Of a stretch of DNA of 64,000 nt, positions 51,143 through 58,351 are shown piece by piece. Numbering within the stretch: the stretch's first letter is position 1; each line of letters begins with the position of its first letter. The translations under genes were made by a program, and so were the position numbers. Below the pieces are notes generated by a model, which was not told the origin of the DNA, did no database searches, and saw only the letters and a list, made by a program, of their open reading frames with translations. The stretch is from Echinimonas agarilytica (GTDB lineage: Bacteria; Pseudomonadota; Gammaproteobacteria; Enterobacterales; Neiellaceae). The DNA lies in the NCBI RefSeq assembly GCF_023703465.1, contig NZ_JAMQGP010000004.1, forward strand, positions 124,001-188,000. Direction: 5' to 3'.

Positions 51143-51157
51143 TGTAATTTAATTACA
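51143..51157. promoter_or_regulatory. HexR-like operator ahead of the 41-codon gene
   Basis: TGTAATTTAATTACA is a 15-bp palindrome apart from its central base. It matches the HexR consensus reported for Shewanella and related bacteria (TGTAATTAAATTACA-like). It lies about 135 bp upstream of the likely transcription start of the 41-codon gene. HexR responds to KDPG and switches between sugar use and gluconeogenesis. Confidence 0.72.
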
Positions 51158-51227
51158 CAATTTCACTTGATAGACGCAATTAACCCGACACAAATCACAC
51201 TTAACGAGTGTTAGAACAGACTAAATC

Positions 51228-51247
51228 GTAATTTAATATCAAATTAC
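51228..51247. repeat. inverted repeat upstream of small-gene promoter
   Basis: Perfect 7-bp arms GTAATTT/AAATTAC with a 6-base spacer end three bases before the -35 hexamer. The arms resemble the HexR half-sites but the spacing is three to four bases too wide, so another factor or a drifted site is possible. Confidence 0.55.
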
Positions 51248-51249
51248 CG

Positions 51250-51278
51250 TTGACATGTGATACAGGTCACACTATTAT
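51250..51278 (+). promoter_or_regulatory. near-consensus sigma70 promoter of the 41-codon gene
   Basis: TTGACA (51250-51255) and TATTAT (51273-51278) are 17 bases apart, giving a near-perfect core promoter. Transcription would start near 51285, leaving a leader of about 29 bases before ATG 51314. Confidence 0.82.
51256..51271. promoter_or_regulatory. CRP-type palindrome filling the promoter spacer
   Basis: TGTGATACAGGTCACA contains both CRP half-sites, TGTGA and TCACA, with the right 6-base gap. It lies wholly between the -35 and -10 hexamers. A protein bound there would be expected to exclude RNA polymerase, so cAMP-CRP would repress rather than activate. Confidence 0.75.
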
Positions 51279-51313
51279 TCACTCCATCGAAACATCTTAT
51301 GGAGCGAAAGCAC

Positions 51314-51439
51314 ATGCAACCTTTAGTTAAAATTTTCAGTAAAGTGCTCGCCAGCGACCAAATATCGGCAGCTGGAGAGTCTACCACCTCTTTAGCACCT
51401 GCTACGAAACGCTATCACTTTTCGTACAGCCAGAAGTAA
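51314..51439 (+). CDS. 41-aa protein of unknown function with strong dedicated regulation
   Basis: The 41-aa product (MQPLVKIFSKVLASDQISAA then a Ser/Thr stretch and a basic/aromatic tail KRYHFSYSQK) is not recognised. ATG 51314 has GGAG nine bases upstream; an in-frame ATG at 51299 would add five residues but leave a leader of only about 14 bases. It has no signal peptide or membrane span; the first half could form an amphipathic helix. The promoter is near consensus and carries a CRP-type box, with a HexR-like box upstream and hairpins downstream. A regulatory micropeptide or an mRNA with sRNA-like activity are both possible. Confidence 0.6.
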   Translation: MQPLVKIFSKVLASDQISAAGESTTSLAPATKRYHFSYSQK

Positions 51440-51443
51440 TCTT

Positions 51444-51472
51444 AAAACCGTGAAACGGCAGTTCACGGTTTT
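51444..51472 (+). terminator. 11-bp hairpin directly after the 41-codon gene
   Basis: The arms AAAACCGTGAA/TTCACGGTTTT with a 7-base loop start five bases after the stop. The arm itself ends in TTTT but GAG follows, so termination may be partial. Confidence 0.65.
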
Positions 51473-51485
51473 GAGTTCCCCCCTA

Positions 51486-51502
51486 GTGATTTTGTGAATC
51501 AC
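51486..51502 (+). ncRNA. second, smaller hairpin in the same 3' region
   Basis: GTGATT/AATCAC with a 5-base loop lies between the 11-bp hairpin and the final terminator. The run of three hairpins suggests a structured 3' region or a separate small RNA of about 50-115 nt. No independent promoter was found for it. Confidence 0.35.
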
Positions 51503-51528
51503 AAATGTTATTGAAGCTTTTTCTTTTT

Positions 51529-51556
51529 ACCAACGCTTAATGCGTTGGTTTTTTTT
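51529..51556 (+). terminator. strong Rho-independent terminator
   Basis: The 8-bp stem ACCAACGC/GCGTTGGT with loop TTAAT is followed by a run of eight or more Ts. It ends the transcript from the 41-codon gene if the first hairpin is read through. Confidence 0.93.
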
Positions 51557-51642
51557 GTCTAAAATTCGTCCCTCATAAAATACCTTCAATATTCATAATG
51601 AACATGGGTCTTGTATACTGAGTGTAATCAATACGGGGTGTT

Positions 51643-52245
51643 ATGAATTTTCTAGCGCATTTTCACATTGCCGATCAAACACGCACCAGTTTTACCGGAG
51701 CGCTGTTGGGCGACTTCGTGCGTGGTTCCGAGTTTTCAAGCATCGATGCGTCCATCGTTGAAGGCATTCGTATTCATCGAAAAGTTGACCAACTTAGCGC
51801 CAATTTGCCGAATCTTGTCAGCATTAGAGTCGATTACCAACAAGGGCAGCGACGGTACTTAGGCATCGTTACCGATATGCTGATGGACCATATTATTGCC
51901 GCTCGATGGCCTCAATTCGACCCACGTTCACTCAATGAATTCAGCCAAATGGCTTACAAAAATTTATTAACTGGGTTTGAACAATGGCCAAAATATGGCC
52001 AAGTGAGGGCCCGAATGATTCAATATGACTGGCTGTGCCAATACCAAAGTGAAGAGCGAATACTCAAGGCGCTTGAGCAAATTAGCCAACGCCTAAAACG
52101 ACCGGTAAACCTCAGAGCTATTGGTGAGTCAGTATTGCGACATCACTCCAATGAACTTCATCGGGCTTGCTTCGATGACTATCGCGTGCTCATTCAAACC
52201 TTAGTGCATGGTCATTCTCTTCAGGCACAAAAAAGGGCAACATAA
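51643..52245 (+). CDS. acpH: acyl carrier protein phosphodiesterase AcpH
   Basis: The 200-aa protein matches AcpH (DUF479): MNFLAHFHIADQTRTSFTGALLGDFVRG, GIRIHRKVDQLS and VTDMLMDHIIAARW carry the HD-type metal residues. It removes 4'-phosphopantetheine from holo-ACP. It converges with aceA; the last bases of its frame also encode the aceA terminator on the other strand. Confidence 0.94.
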   Translation: MNFLAHFHIADQTRTSFTGALLGDFVRGSEFSSIDASIVEGIRIHRKVDQLSANLPNLVSIRVDYQQGQRRYLGIVTDMLMDHIIAARWPQFDPRSLNEFSQMAYKNLLTGFEQWPKYGQVRARMIQYDWLCQYQSEERILKALEQISQRLKRPVNLRAIGESVLRHHSNELHRACFDDYRVLIQTLVHGHSLQAQKRAT

Positions 52246-52253
52246 AGTTGCCC
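52229..52253 (-). terminator. aceA terminator embedded in the 3' end of acpH
   Basis: On the minus strand the stem GGGCAAC/GTTGCCC with a 5-base loop is followed by six Ts. It lies about 64 bases after the aceA stop. The plus-strand sense of the same bases is the last codons and stop of acpH. Confidence 0.88.
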
Positions 52254-52316
52254 AAAAGTGCACGAGGCTGAACTACCGAAGCGGCAAATGCCGCCCCGAA
52301 CAGAACACGGTTCTAA

Positions 52317-53630
52317 TTATGAAAATTGAGCTTCTTCTGTAGAGCCTGTTAGGGCTGTAACAGACGATTTTCCGCCTTGAATAATATTAGTCATTTTGTC
52401 GAAATAGCCCGTTCCCACTTCTTGCTGATGCGCGACAAAGGTATATCCCTTCGAAGCTGCGGCAAATTCGCGTTCTTGCACCATCTCAACATAGTGTTTC
52501 ATGCCTTCACCTTGAGCATACGCATGAGCCAGTTCAAACATGTTGAACCACATATTATGAATACCTGCCAAAGTAATGAACTGATATTTGTAACCCATAT
52601 CCGCTAACGCTTGCTGGAATTTGGCAATGGTTGCGTCATCCAAGTTCTTACGCCAGTTAAATGAGGGAGAACAGTTATAAGCCAACAGTTGATCGGGATA
52701 CTTGGCCTTAATTGCGTCAGCAAATTTCTTTGCTTCTTCTAAACATGGCGTGGCGGTTTCACACCAAATCAGATCCGCATAAGGGGCGTAAGCTAAACCA
52801 CGAGAAATAGCTTGATCAATCCCCGCGTTCACACGGTAGAACCCTTCAGCAGTGCGCTCACCTGTGATGAAAGGAGAATCGTATGGGTCACAATCAGACG
52901 TCAATAAATCAGCGGCATTTGCATCCGTCCGTGCAATGACTAAGGTCGAAGTGCCCGCTACATCGGCCGCTAAACGAGCAGAAATAAGCTTTTGTACCGC
53001 TTCTTGCGTCGGAACCAATACTTTACCGCCCATGTGCCCACACTTTTTCACCGAAGCCAGTTGGTCTTCAAAGTGAACACCCGCAGCTCCCGCTTCAATC
53101 ATGCCACGCATCAATTCATAGGCATTCAATACGCCACCAAAGCCGGCTTCGGCATCGGCAACAATAGGTAAGAAGTAATCAGTGCCATTGTCGTCATCGG
53201 GGCTCACACCATTTGACCATTGAATTTGATCCGCTCGACTGAACGAATTGTTGATACGATCAACCACAGCAGGTACCGAGTTTGCTGGATATAACGACTG
53301 ATCAGGATACATCGTTGACGACAAGTTATTATCGGCTGCTACCTGCCAGCCCGACAAATAAATCGCTTCAATGCCAGCTTTTGCTTGCTGAACCGCCTGT
53401 CCGCCTGTCAGAGCACCTAAACAGTTCACATACCCTTTTTTTGAAGAACCATTGACCAGCGACCAAAGCTTGTCGGCACCGCGCTGAGCTAAATCATTTC
53501 TCGGCACGAATGAGCCTTGCATATTGACCACGTCCTCGGCGCTGTAGGTGCGTGTAACGCCTTCCCAGCGCGGGTTAGTGTTCCAATCTTGTTCAATTGC
53601 GGCTATTTGTTGTTCACGGGTCAGAGACAT
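52317..53630 (-). CDS. aceA: isocitrate lyase
   Basis: About 437 aa from ATG 53630 (GAGG seven bases upstream, [17 protein letters not shown]); the frame extends upstream but without family similarity. The catalytic loop [11 protein letters not shown] carries the active-site cysteine. Metal/substrate residues sit in [10 protein letters not shown] and [10 protein letters not shown]. It splits isocitrate to glyoxylate and succinate. It follows aceB by 77 bp; no aceK is in view. Confidence 0.99.
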   Translation of the reverse strand: MSLTREQQIAAIEQDWNTNPRWEGVTRTYSAEDVVNMQGSFVPRNDLAQRGADKLWSLVNGSSKKGYVNCLGALTGGQAVQQAKAGIEAIYLSGWQVAADNNLSSTMYPDQSLYPANSVPAVVDRINNSFSRADQIQWSNGVSPDDDNGTDYFLPIVADAEAGFGGVLNAYELMRGMIEAGAAGVHFEDQLASVKKCGHMGGKVLVPTQEAVQKLISARLAADVAGTSTLVIARTDANAADLLTSDCDPYDSPFITGERTAEGFYRVNAGIDQAISRGLAYAPYADLIWCETATPCLEEAKKFADAIKAKYPDQLLAYNCSPSFNWRKNLDDATIAKFQQALADMGYKYQFITLAGIHNMWFNMFELAHAYAQGEGMKHYVEMVQEREFAAASKGYTFVAHQQEVGTGYFDKMTNIIQGGKSSVTALTGSTEEAQFS

Positions 53631-53707
53631 AAAATCCTCACTTATTATTGGAGTTGTTATTAGCACCTCTGCGGGCACTTATTCGTGGGTATAGAGGTTT
53701 CAATGCT

Positions 53708-55306
53708 TTAATCGAGCAATTGATAACCGGGCAAAGTCAAAAATTCTTCTAGTTCATCTTGAGATGTAATTCGTTCGAGTAGGTCCGCAGCGGCGGCAAA
53801 CCTACCGTTGCAAAACCGTTGCTCTCCAATTTCAGAACGAACCACCAATAATTCTTCGGCCAACATGTCTTGAAACAGTTCGAAAGTCACCAAACGTCCG
53901 TTGGACAAGGTTTTTCCGTGACGAATCCACTGCCATATTGAAGTGCGAGATATTTCTGCGGTGGCGGCATCTTCCATCAAACCGTAAATTGGCACACAAC
54001 CATTGCCGCAAAGCCATGCTTCGATGTACTGCAATGCCACGCGAATATTGCTTCTCATGCCTTCTTCAGTGCGCTCGCCTGAACACGGTGCGAGCAACAT
54101 ATCTGCAGTTACAACTTCATGATCATGTCGCTTCACGTTCAGTTGATGGGTGTTGTTATGTTCAAATGCGTCCGTGAATATCTGCATCGCCGTATCAGCA
54201 AGCCCTGGATGTGCGACCCACGTGCCATCGTGTCCATTGGATGCCTCAAGTTGCTTGTCAGCCCTGACTTTACCAAGCACCCATTCGTTTCTGAGTGGGT
54301 CTCGACTTGGAATAAAAGCTGACATACCTCCCATAGCCATGGCACCGCGCTTGTGACAGGTTTGCACCAGCAAACGTGAGTACGCACTGAGAAATGGTTG
54401 ATCCATGGTCACGCCTTGGCGGTCGGGCAGTACTCGATCAGGATGATTTTGTAACGTTTTGATGTAACTAAAGATATAATCCCATCGCCCACAATTGAGG
54501 GCCACGATGTGATCTTTGAGTTCAAATAAAATTTCGTCCATTTCAAACACAGCCGGCAACGTTTCGATCAATACCGTGGCTTTAATGGTGCCCACCGGTA
54601 AACCGTAGCGGCGCTCCGTGTATTTAAAAACATCATTCCATAACCGCGCTTCTTGATAGCTTTGAAGCTTCGGCAAGTAAAAATATGGCCCCGAACCATT
54701 GGAAATTAGCGTTTTAAAGTTGTGAATAAAATACAAGGCGAAATCAAAAAAACTGCCGCTAATCTCTCGACCATTCAACCGCACATGCTTTTCAGGCAAA
54801 TGCAACCCGCGTACTCGGCAAATCAGTAACGCTGGGGCTGGGTTTAGTGAATAATGCTTTTGACCATCAGGACTGGTGTATTCAATCGTACCGAGATTGG
54901 CGTCTCGTAAATTGATTTGACCATCGAGTAACTGATCCCAAGTGGGTGACAACGCGTCCTCAAAGTCAGCCATGAATACTTTGACGTTGGCATTCAAAGC
55001 ATTAATGACCATCTTGCGATCTGTCGGGCCCGTTATTTCAACTCGACGATCAAGTAAATCCGTTGGAATGCCTTTGATCGTCCAATCGCTTTGTCTTACA
55101 TGCAGAGTCTCGGGCAAAAAATCAGGTCGTTCACCTGCATTCATTCGAGACTGGCGCTCAGCGCGGTCCTCTAAGAGCTGCAATCGGCTTGTACCAAATA
55201 ACTGTTCTAAGTCTGCAACAAATAACATCGCTTCATTGCTCAGAATTTCTTGCTGGGCTTGAGTCACTTCAGCTCGAATGTCTAGTGCGTGGCGATGTAT
55301 GTTCAT
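53708..55306 (-). CDS. aceB: malate synthase A
   Basis: About 532 aa from ATG 55306 (GAGG seven bases upstream, MNIHRHALDIRAEV); the E. coli enzyme is 533 aa. The conserved core KVFMADFEDALSPTW, LIETLPAVFEMDEIL and the C-terminal YGLMEDAATAEISR with catalytic acid are present. It condenses glyoxylate with acetyl-CoA to malate, the second step of the shunt. It is first in aceBA, behind a promoter and a HexR-like box. Confidence 0.99.
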   Translation of the reverse strand: MNIHRHALDIRAEVTQAQQEILSNEAMLFVADLEQLFGTSRLQLLEDRAERQSRMNAGERPDFLPETLHVRQSDWTIKGIPTDLLDRRVEITGPTDRKMVINALNANVKVFMADFEDALSPTWDQLLDGQINLRDANLGTIEYTSPDGQKHYSLNPAPALLICRVRGLHLPEKHVRLNGREISGSFFDFALYFIHNFKTLISNGSGPYFYLPKLQSYQEARLWNDVFKYTERRYGLPVGTIKATVLIETLPAVFEMDEILFELKDHIVALNCGRWDYIFSYIKTLQNHPDRVLPDRQGVTMDQPFLSAYSRLLVQTCHKRGAMAMGGMSAFIPSRDPLRNEWVLGKVRADKQLEASNGHDGTWVAHPGLADTAMQIFTDAFEHNNTHQLNVKRHDHEVVTADMLLAPCSGERTEEGMRSNIRVALQYIEAWLCGNGCVPIYGLMEDAATAEISRTSIWQWIRHGKTLSNGRLVTFELFQDMLAEELLVVRSEIGEQRFCNGRFAAAADLLERITSQDELEEFLTLPGYQLLD

Positions 55307-55441
55307 AAAAACCTCAATTTCATTTGTTTCTAAATAACTACAATTACATTTAACAAATAGCACGACCAGAACATTTAACCATTGTGCTTTAGTCGTAGTT
55401 TGCTTGTTCGGAACATTGTTCTAAAAACACAAAAAACCCTT

Positions 55442-55469
55442 TATATAAACACTGCATTGTCATTAACAA
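55442..55469 (-). promoter_or_regulatory. likely aceBA promoter
   Basis: On the minus strand TTGTTA (55469-55464) and TATATA (55447-55442) are separated by 16 bases. An inverted repeat CATTGT-N5-ACAATG (55455-55471) covers the -35, a good place for a repressor. The start would be about 130 bp before the aceB ATG. Confidence 0.55.
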
Positions 55470-55568
55470 TGTTTCAAATGGTTGTTTTGAGCAATTACTC
55501 TATCTGCTTTCGGTTATAATTCGGCACCATTAAACTTGCAATACAAATTATAAAAAGAATTTTAATTA

Positions 55569-55583
55569 CGTAATTTAATTACA
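55569..55583. promoter_or_regulatory. HexR-like operator upstream of aceB
   Basis: The core GTAATTTAATTAC (55570-55582) is identical to the core of the box at 51143-51157. A third arm AATTAC (55564-55569) abuts it, forming overlapping palindromes that share the GTAATT arm. HexR control of glyoxylate-shunt genes has been described in Shewanella. It is about 140 bp upstream of the proposed aceB start point. Confidence 0.7.
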
Positions 55584-55900
55584 TTTATTCAAATTAATTT
55601 CGAATGACTTCAAACATAAACACCAATCCAACTGACTGTTCATACGTTTAAAAGAGGGGTGAAAAGATTGAAAGTGCGGGGATAAGCGGTCACACGCAGT
55701 ACACCGCTGAACGAGTTTTAAACAAATTTAGCGACAAAACGGACTAATCTTAAAAACGAGAAGAATCGTGAAAGGGTAAAAAGCACCCACTAGTTTCGAC
55801 TCTAAAACTATATAGATGCTAAATAAGTTGCCCAAATGCCGATTTTTTTACATGCTAATAACACGGTTATGGATCACGTTTACGAGATGAAAGAGGGATT

Positions 55901-56704
55901 ATGTCAATCGACCACAAGCAAGACACCAAACCCAAACTCAAAAAGAAAGAATATGAAAATGAGTTAGAGAAACTTCAGGTAGAGCTGATCCACCTCCAAG
56001 AGTGGGTCAAAAACGAAGGGCTAAAGGTCGCTGTAATTTTTGAAGGTCGCGATGCCTCGGGCAAAGGCGGCACCATCAAACGGATTACCGAAAAGCTCAA
56101 TCCTCGTGTCTGTAAAGTGGTTGCATTGGGGGTTCCAACCGAGCGAGAAAAATCTCAATGGTACTTCCAACGTTACGTACCCCACTTACCCGCCGCTGGT
56201 GAAATCGTTTTGTTTGACCGTTCTTGGTATAACCGTGCAGGCGTTGAGCGTGTGATGGGGTTTTGCTCAGATGATGAATACGAAGAGTTTATGCGCTCTT
56301 GCCCTGAGTTTGAACGCATGCTTATTCGGTCTGGCATTATACTGGTGAAGTATTGGTTTTCTGTAAGCGATGAAGAGCAAGAAAAACGCTTTAAAGAGCG
56401 GATCACCAACCCAATGAAGCGTTGGAAATTCTCGCCAATGGATCTTCAATCACGCGAACGCTGGGCCGAATATTCGCAAGCCAAAGACACCATGTTCAAG
56501 TACACAGATACCAAACAGTCTCCTTGGTATGTGGTCGAATCCGATGATAAGCGGCGCTTGCGCCTCAACTGTATTAGCCACTTTATTCAACAGGTACCCT
56601 ATCAACCTATCGCGCAAGAGTCGATCTCACTGCCCGAGATCGATAAAACAGGGTATGTTCGCTCCCCCAGAACCGAACAAACCTTTGTGCCTGACAAGTA
56701 TTAA
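55901..56704 (+). CDS. ppk2: polyphosphate kinase 2
   Basis: The 267-aa single-domain PPK2 has Walker A (FEGRDASGKGGTIKR), Walker B with the LFDRSWYNRAGVERVMGF block, and the lid region ERITNPMKRWKFSPMDLQSRERW. Such enzymes move phosphate between polyphosphate and nucleotides, usually making GTP or ATP from polyP. It lies convergent to phoU, in a cluster of phosphate genes with ppk1 7 kb away. Confidence 0.97.
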   Translation: MSIDHKQDTKPKLKKKEYENELEKLQVELIHLQEWVKNEGLKVAVIFEGRDASGKGGTIKRITEKLNPRVCKVVALGVPTEREKSQWYFQRYVPHLPAAGEIVLFDRSWYNRAGVERVMGFCSDDEYEEFMRSCPEFERMLIRSGIILVKYWFSVSDEEQEKRFKERITNPMKRWKFSPMDLQSRERWAEYSQAKDTMFKYTDTKQSPWYVVESDDKRRLRLNCISHFIQQVPYQPIAQESISLPEIDKTGYVRSPRTEQTFVPDKY

Positions 56705-56710
56705 TAGGCA

Positions 56711-56740
56711 AAAAAAAGCCCTGCGTTTGCAGGGCTTTAT
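56711..56740. terminator. bidirectional terminator between ppk2 and phoU
   Basis: The 10-bp arms AAAGCCCTGC/GCAGGGCTTT with loop GTTT have a 7-T tail on the minus strand (phoU side) and a shorter one on the plus strand. Confidence 0.92.
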
Positions 56741-56757
56741 CGCAGACTATCGTTATT

Positions 56758-57471
56758 TTAGTCTTGCTTGAGTAGGCGCTTAATCTCTTCAGGTGAAGTA
56801 TGACGCACATCGGTGCCCTTCACAAAGTAGATAATATATTCCGCAATATTCTTACAATGATCACCCACTCGACCAAGCGAGCGGCTGGCAAGTTGTACTT
56901 CCAACATGAATGGAATTGAGCGGGAGTCACCCATCATGTAGGTCAGCAGCTGGCGCACTAAACCTTCGTGCAGAGAATCTACTTTCTTACTGCGGCTATG
57001 AACTCGATAGGCTGCATCAGCATCCATACGTGCGAACGCGTCTAGCACATCTCGCAACATGCGAATGATTTGTTCACCTAAGGCTTCTAGATTCACTTGA
57101 ACAACATCAGGTAAGCTACGGTCAGCATGCAATACGGTTTGAGCTGCGTGCTCAGCCATATCACCAATACGTTCTAAATCGGTAATGGTTTTAATGATGG
57201 CCATCATCAAACGCAAGTCACCTGCCGTAGGTTGGCGCTTTGCGATGATACGCACACACTCTTGGTCGATATTAACTTCGAGCTCGTTAACTTTACGGTC
57301 ATTTTCAATGACTTCACGGGCGAGGTCTTTATCCCCTGTGTTGCTGGCTAACAGTGCATTTTCTAGTTGTTGCTCAACTAATCCACCCATGGCCAGTACT
57401 TGGCTACGGACGTTTTCTAGTTCAACGTTAAATTGACCAGAAATATGTTTATTTAGATTACCTGTTTCCAC
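56758..57471 (-). CDS. phoU: phosphate signalling protein PhoU
   Basis: The 237-aa protein starts at GTG 57471 with AAGGAG upstream. It has two three-helix PhoU repeats with acidic metal-binding motifs (DLERIGDMAEHAAQ and LGRVGDHCKNIAEYI). It links Pst activity to PhoR/PhoB signalling. It is last in pstC-pstA-pstB-phoU. Confidence 0.98.
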   Translation of the reverse strand: METGNLNKHISGQFNVELENVRSQVLAMGGLVEQQLENALLASNTGDKDLAREVIENDRKVNELEVNIDQECVRIIAKRQPTAGDLRLMMAIIKTITDLERIGDMAEHAAQTVLHADRSLPDVVQVNLEALGEQIIRMLRDVLDAFARMDADAAYRVHSRSKKVDSLHEGLVRQLLTYMMGDSRSIPFMLEVQLASRSLGRVGDHCKNIAEYIIYFVKGTDVRHTSPEEIKRLLKQD

Positions 57472-57504
57472 GTAATACTCCTTAATTCAGCTCTAGTGCA
57501 ACAA

Positions 57505-58323
57505 TTAACCGTAACGACCCGTAATGTAGTCTTCGGTCTTTTTCTTCGTAGGCGTTGTGAACAATGTGTTGGTATCTGAATACTCAACCATCTCACCCAT
57601 GTACATAAATGCCGTTTGATCTGACACTCGCGCTGCCTGTTGCATATTGTGCGTTACAATCACAACCGTATACTGCGACTTAAGATCATTGATAAGTTCT
57701 TCAATGGTCAAGGTTGAAATTGGATCCAATGCCGAAGTTGGCTCATCCAACAACAATACTTTAGGCTCAATCGCAATGGCACGCGCAATCACGAGACGCT
57801 GTTGCTGACCACCCGATAAACCAAATGCGTTGTCATTTAGACGATCTTTAACTTCTTCCCATAAAGCTGCGCCGCGTAGCGAGCGTTCTACAGCTTCATC
57901 TAGTTGACGGCGATCTTTAATCCCTTGTAAACGTAGTCCGTAAACCACATTTTCGTAGATACTTTTAGGAAATGGATTGGGACGTTGGAACACCATTCCA
58001 ATTTCACGACGTAAAGCAGCAACATCCACCTTGCGGTCATAGATATTTTGGCCGTTGAGTAAAATCTCACCATCGATATTACAAATATCAACCAAGTCAT
58101 TCATGCGGTTCACACAACGTAACAGCGTTGATTTACCGCAACCCGACGGGCCAATAAAGGCTGTCACCTGGTTTTTAGGAATCTTCATGCTGACGTTATA
58201 AAGCGCCTGCTTGTTACCGTAATAAAGGTTCAGGTTTTTTATTTCCAATGCAGTTTCTGCATCAGATAAGTTATGTAAGTCTCTCTGCTCGGCTACTGAG
58301 CCTGTTGGAGTCACAGTGATCAC
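57505..58323 (-). CDS. pstB: phosphate ABC transporter ATPase PstB
   Basis: The 272-aa ATPase has Walker [10 protein letters not shown], signature LSGGQQQR and Walker [13 protein letters not shown]. It powers phosphate uptake through PstA/PstC. The start is GTG 58323 with GAGG nine bases upstream. It lies 28 bp after pstA. Confidence 0.99.
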   Translation of the reverse strand: MITVTPTGSVAEQRDLHNLSDAETALEIKNLNLYYGNKQALYNVSMKIPKNQVTAFIGPSGCGKSTLLRCVNRMNDLVDICNIDGEILLNGQNIYDRKVDVAALRREIGMVFQRPNPFPKSIYENVVYGLRLQGIKDRRQLDEAVERSLRGAALWEEVKDRLNDNAFGLSGGQQQRLVIARAIAIEPKVLLLDEPTSALDPISTLTIEELINDLKSQYTVVIVTHNMQQAARVSDQTAFMYMGEMVEYSDTNTLFTTPTKKKTEDYITGRYG

Positions 58324-58351
58324 TAGGAATTTCCTCTAATCAAATACGCTG

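Larger units (their letters stand above)
55307..55900. other. 594-bp divergent regulatory region between aceB and ppk2
   Basis: No coding frame is convincing here. It holds an aceB promoter, a 17-bp inverted repeat over its -35, overlapping TGTTC/GAACA palindromes at 55405-55421, and a HexR-like box with an extra half-site at 55564-55583. The ppk2 side (55600-55890) shows no clear promoter beyond a TTTACA near 55850. Confidence 0.6.

Noticed and set aside
51250-51556. Spot 42-type sRNA
   Set aside because: CRP control is reminiscent, but the transcript sequence does not resemble spf and contains a reading frame with a good ribosome-binding site.
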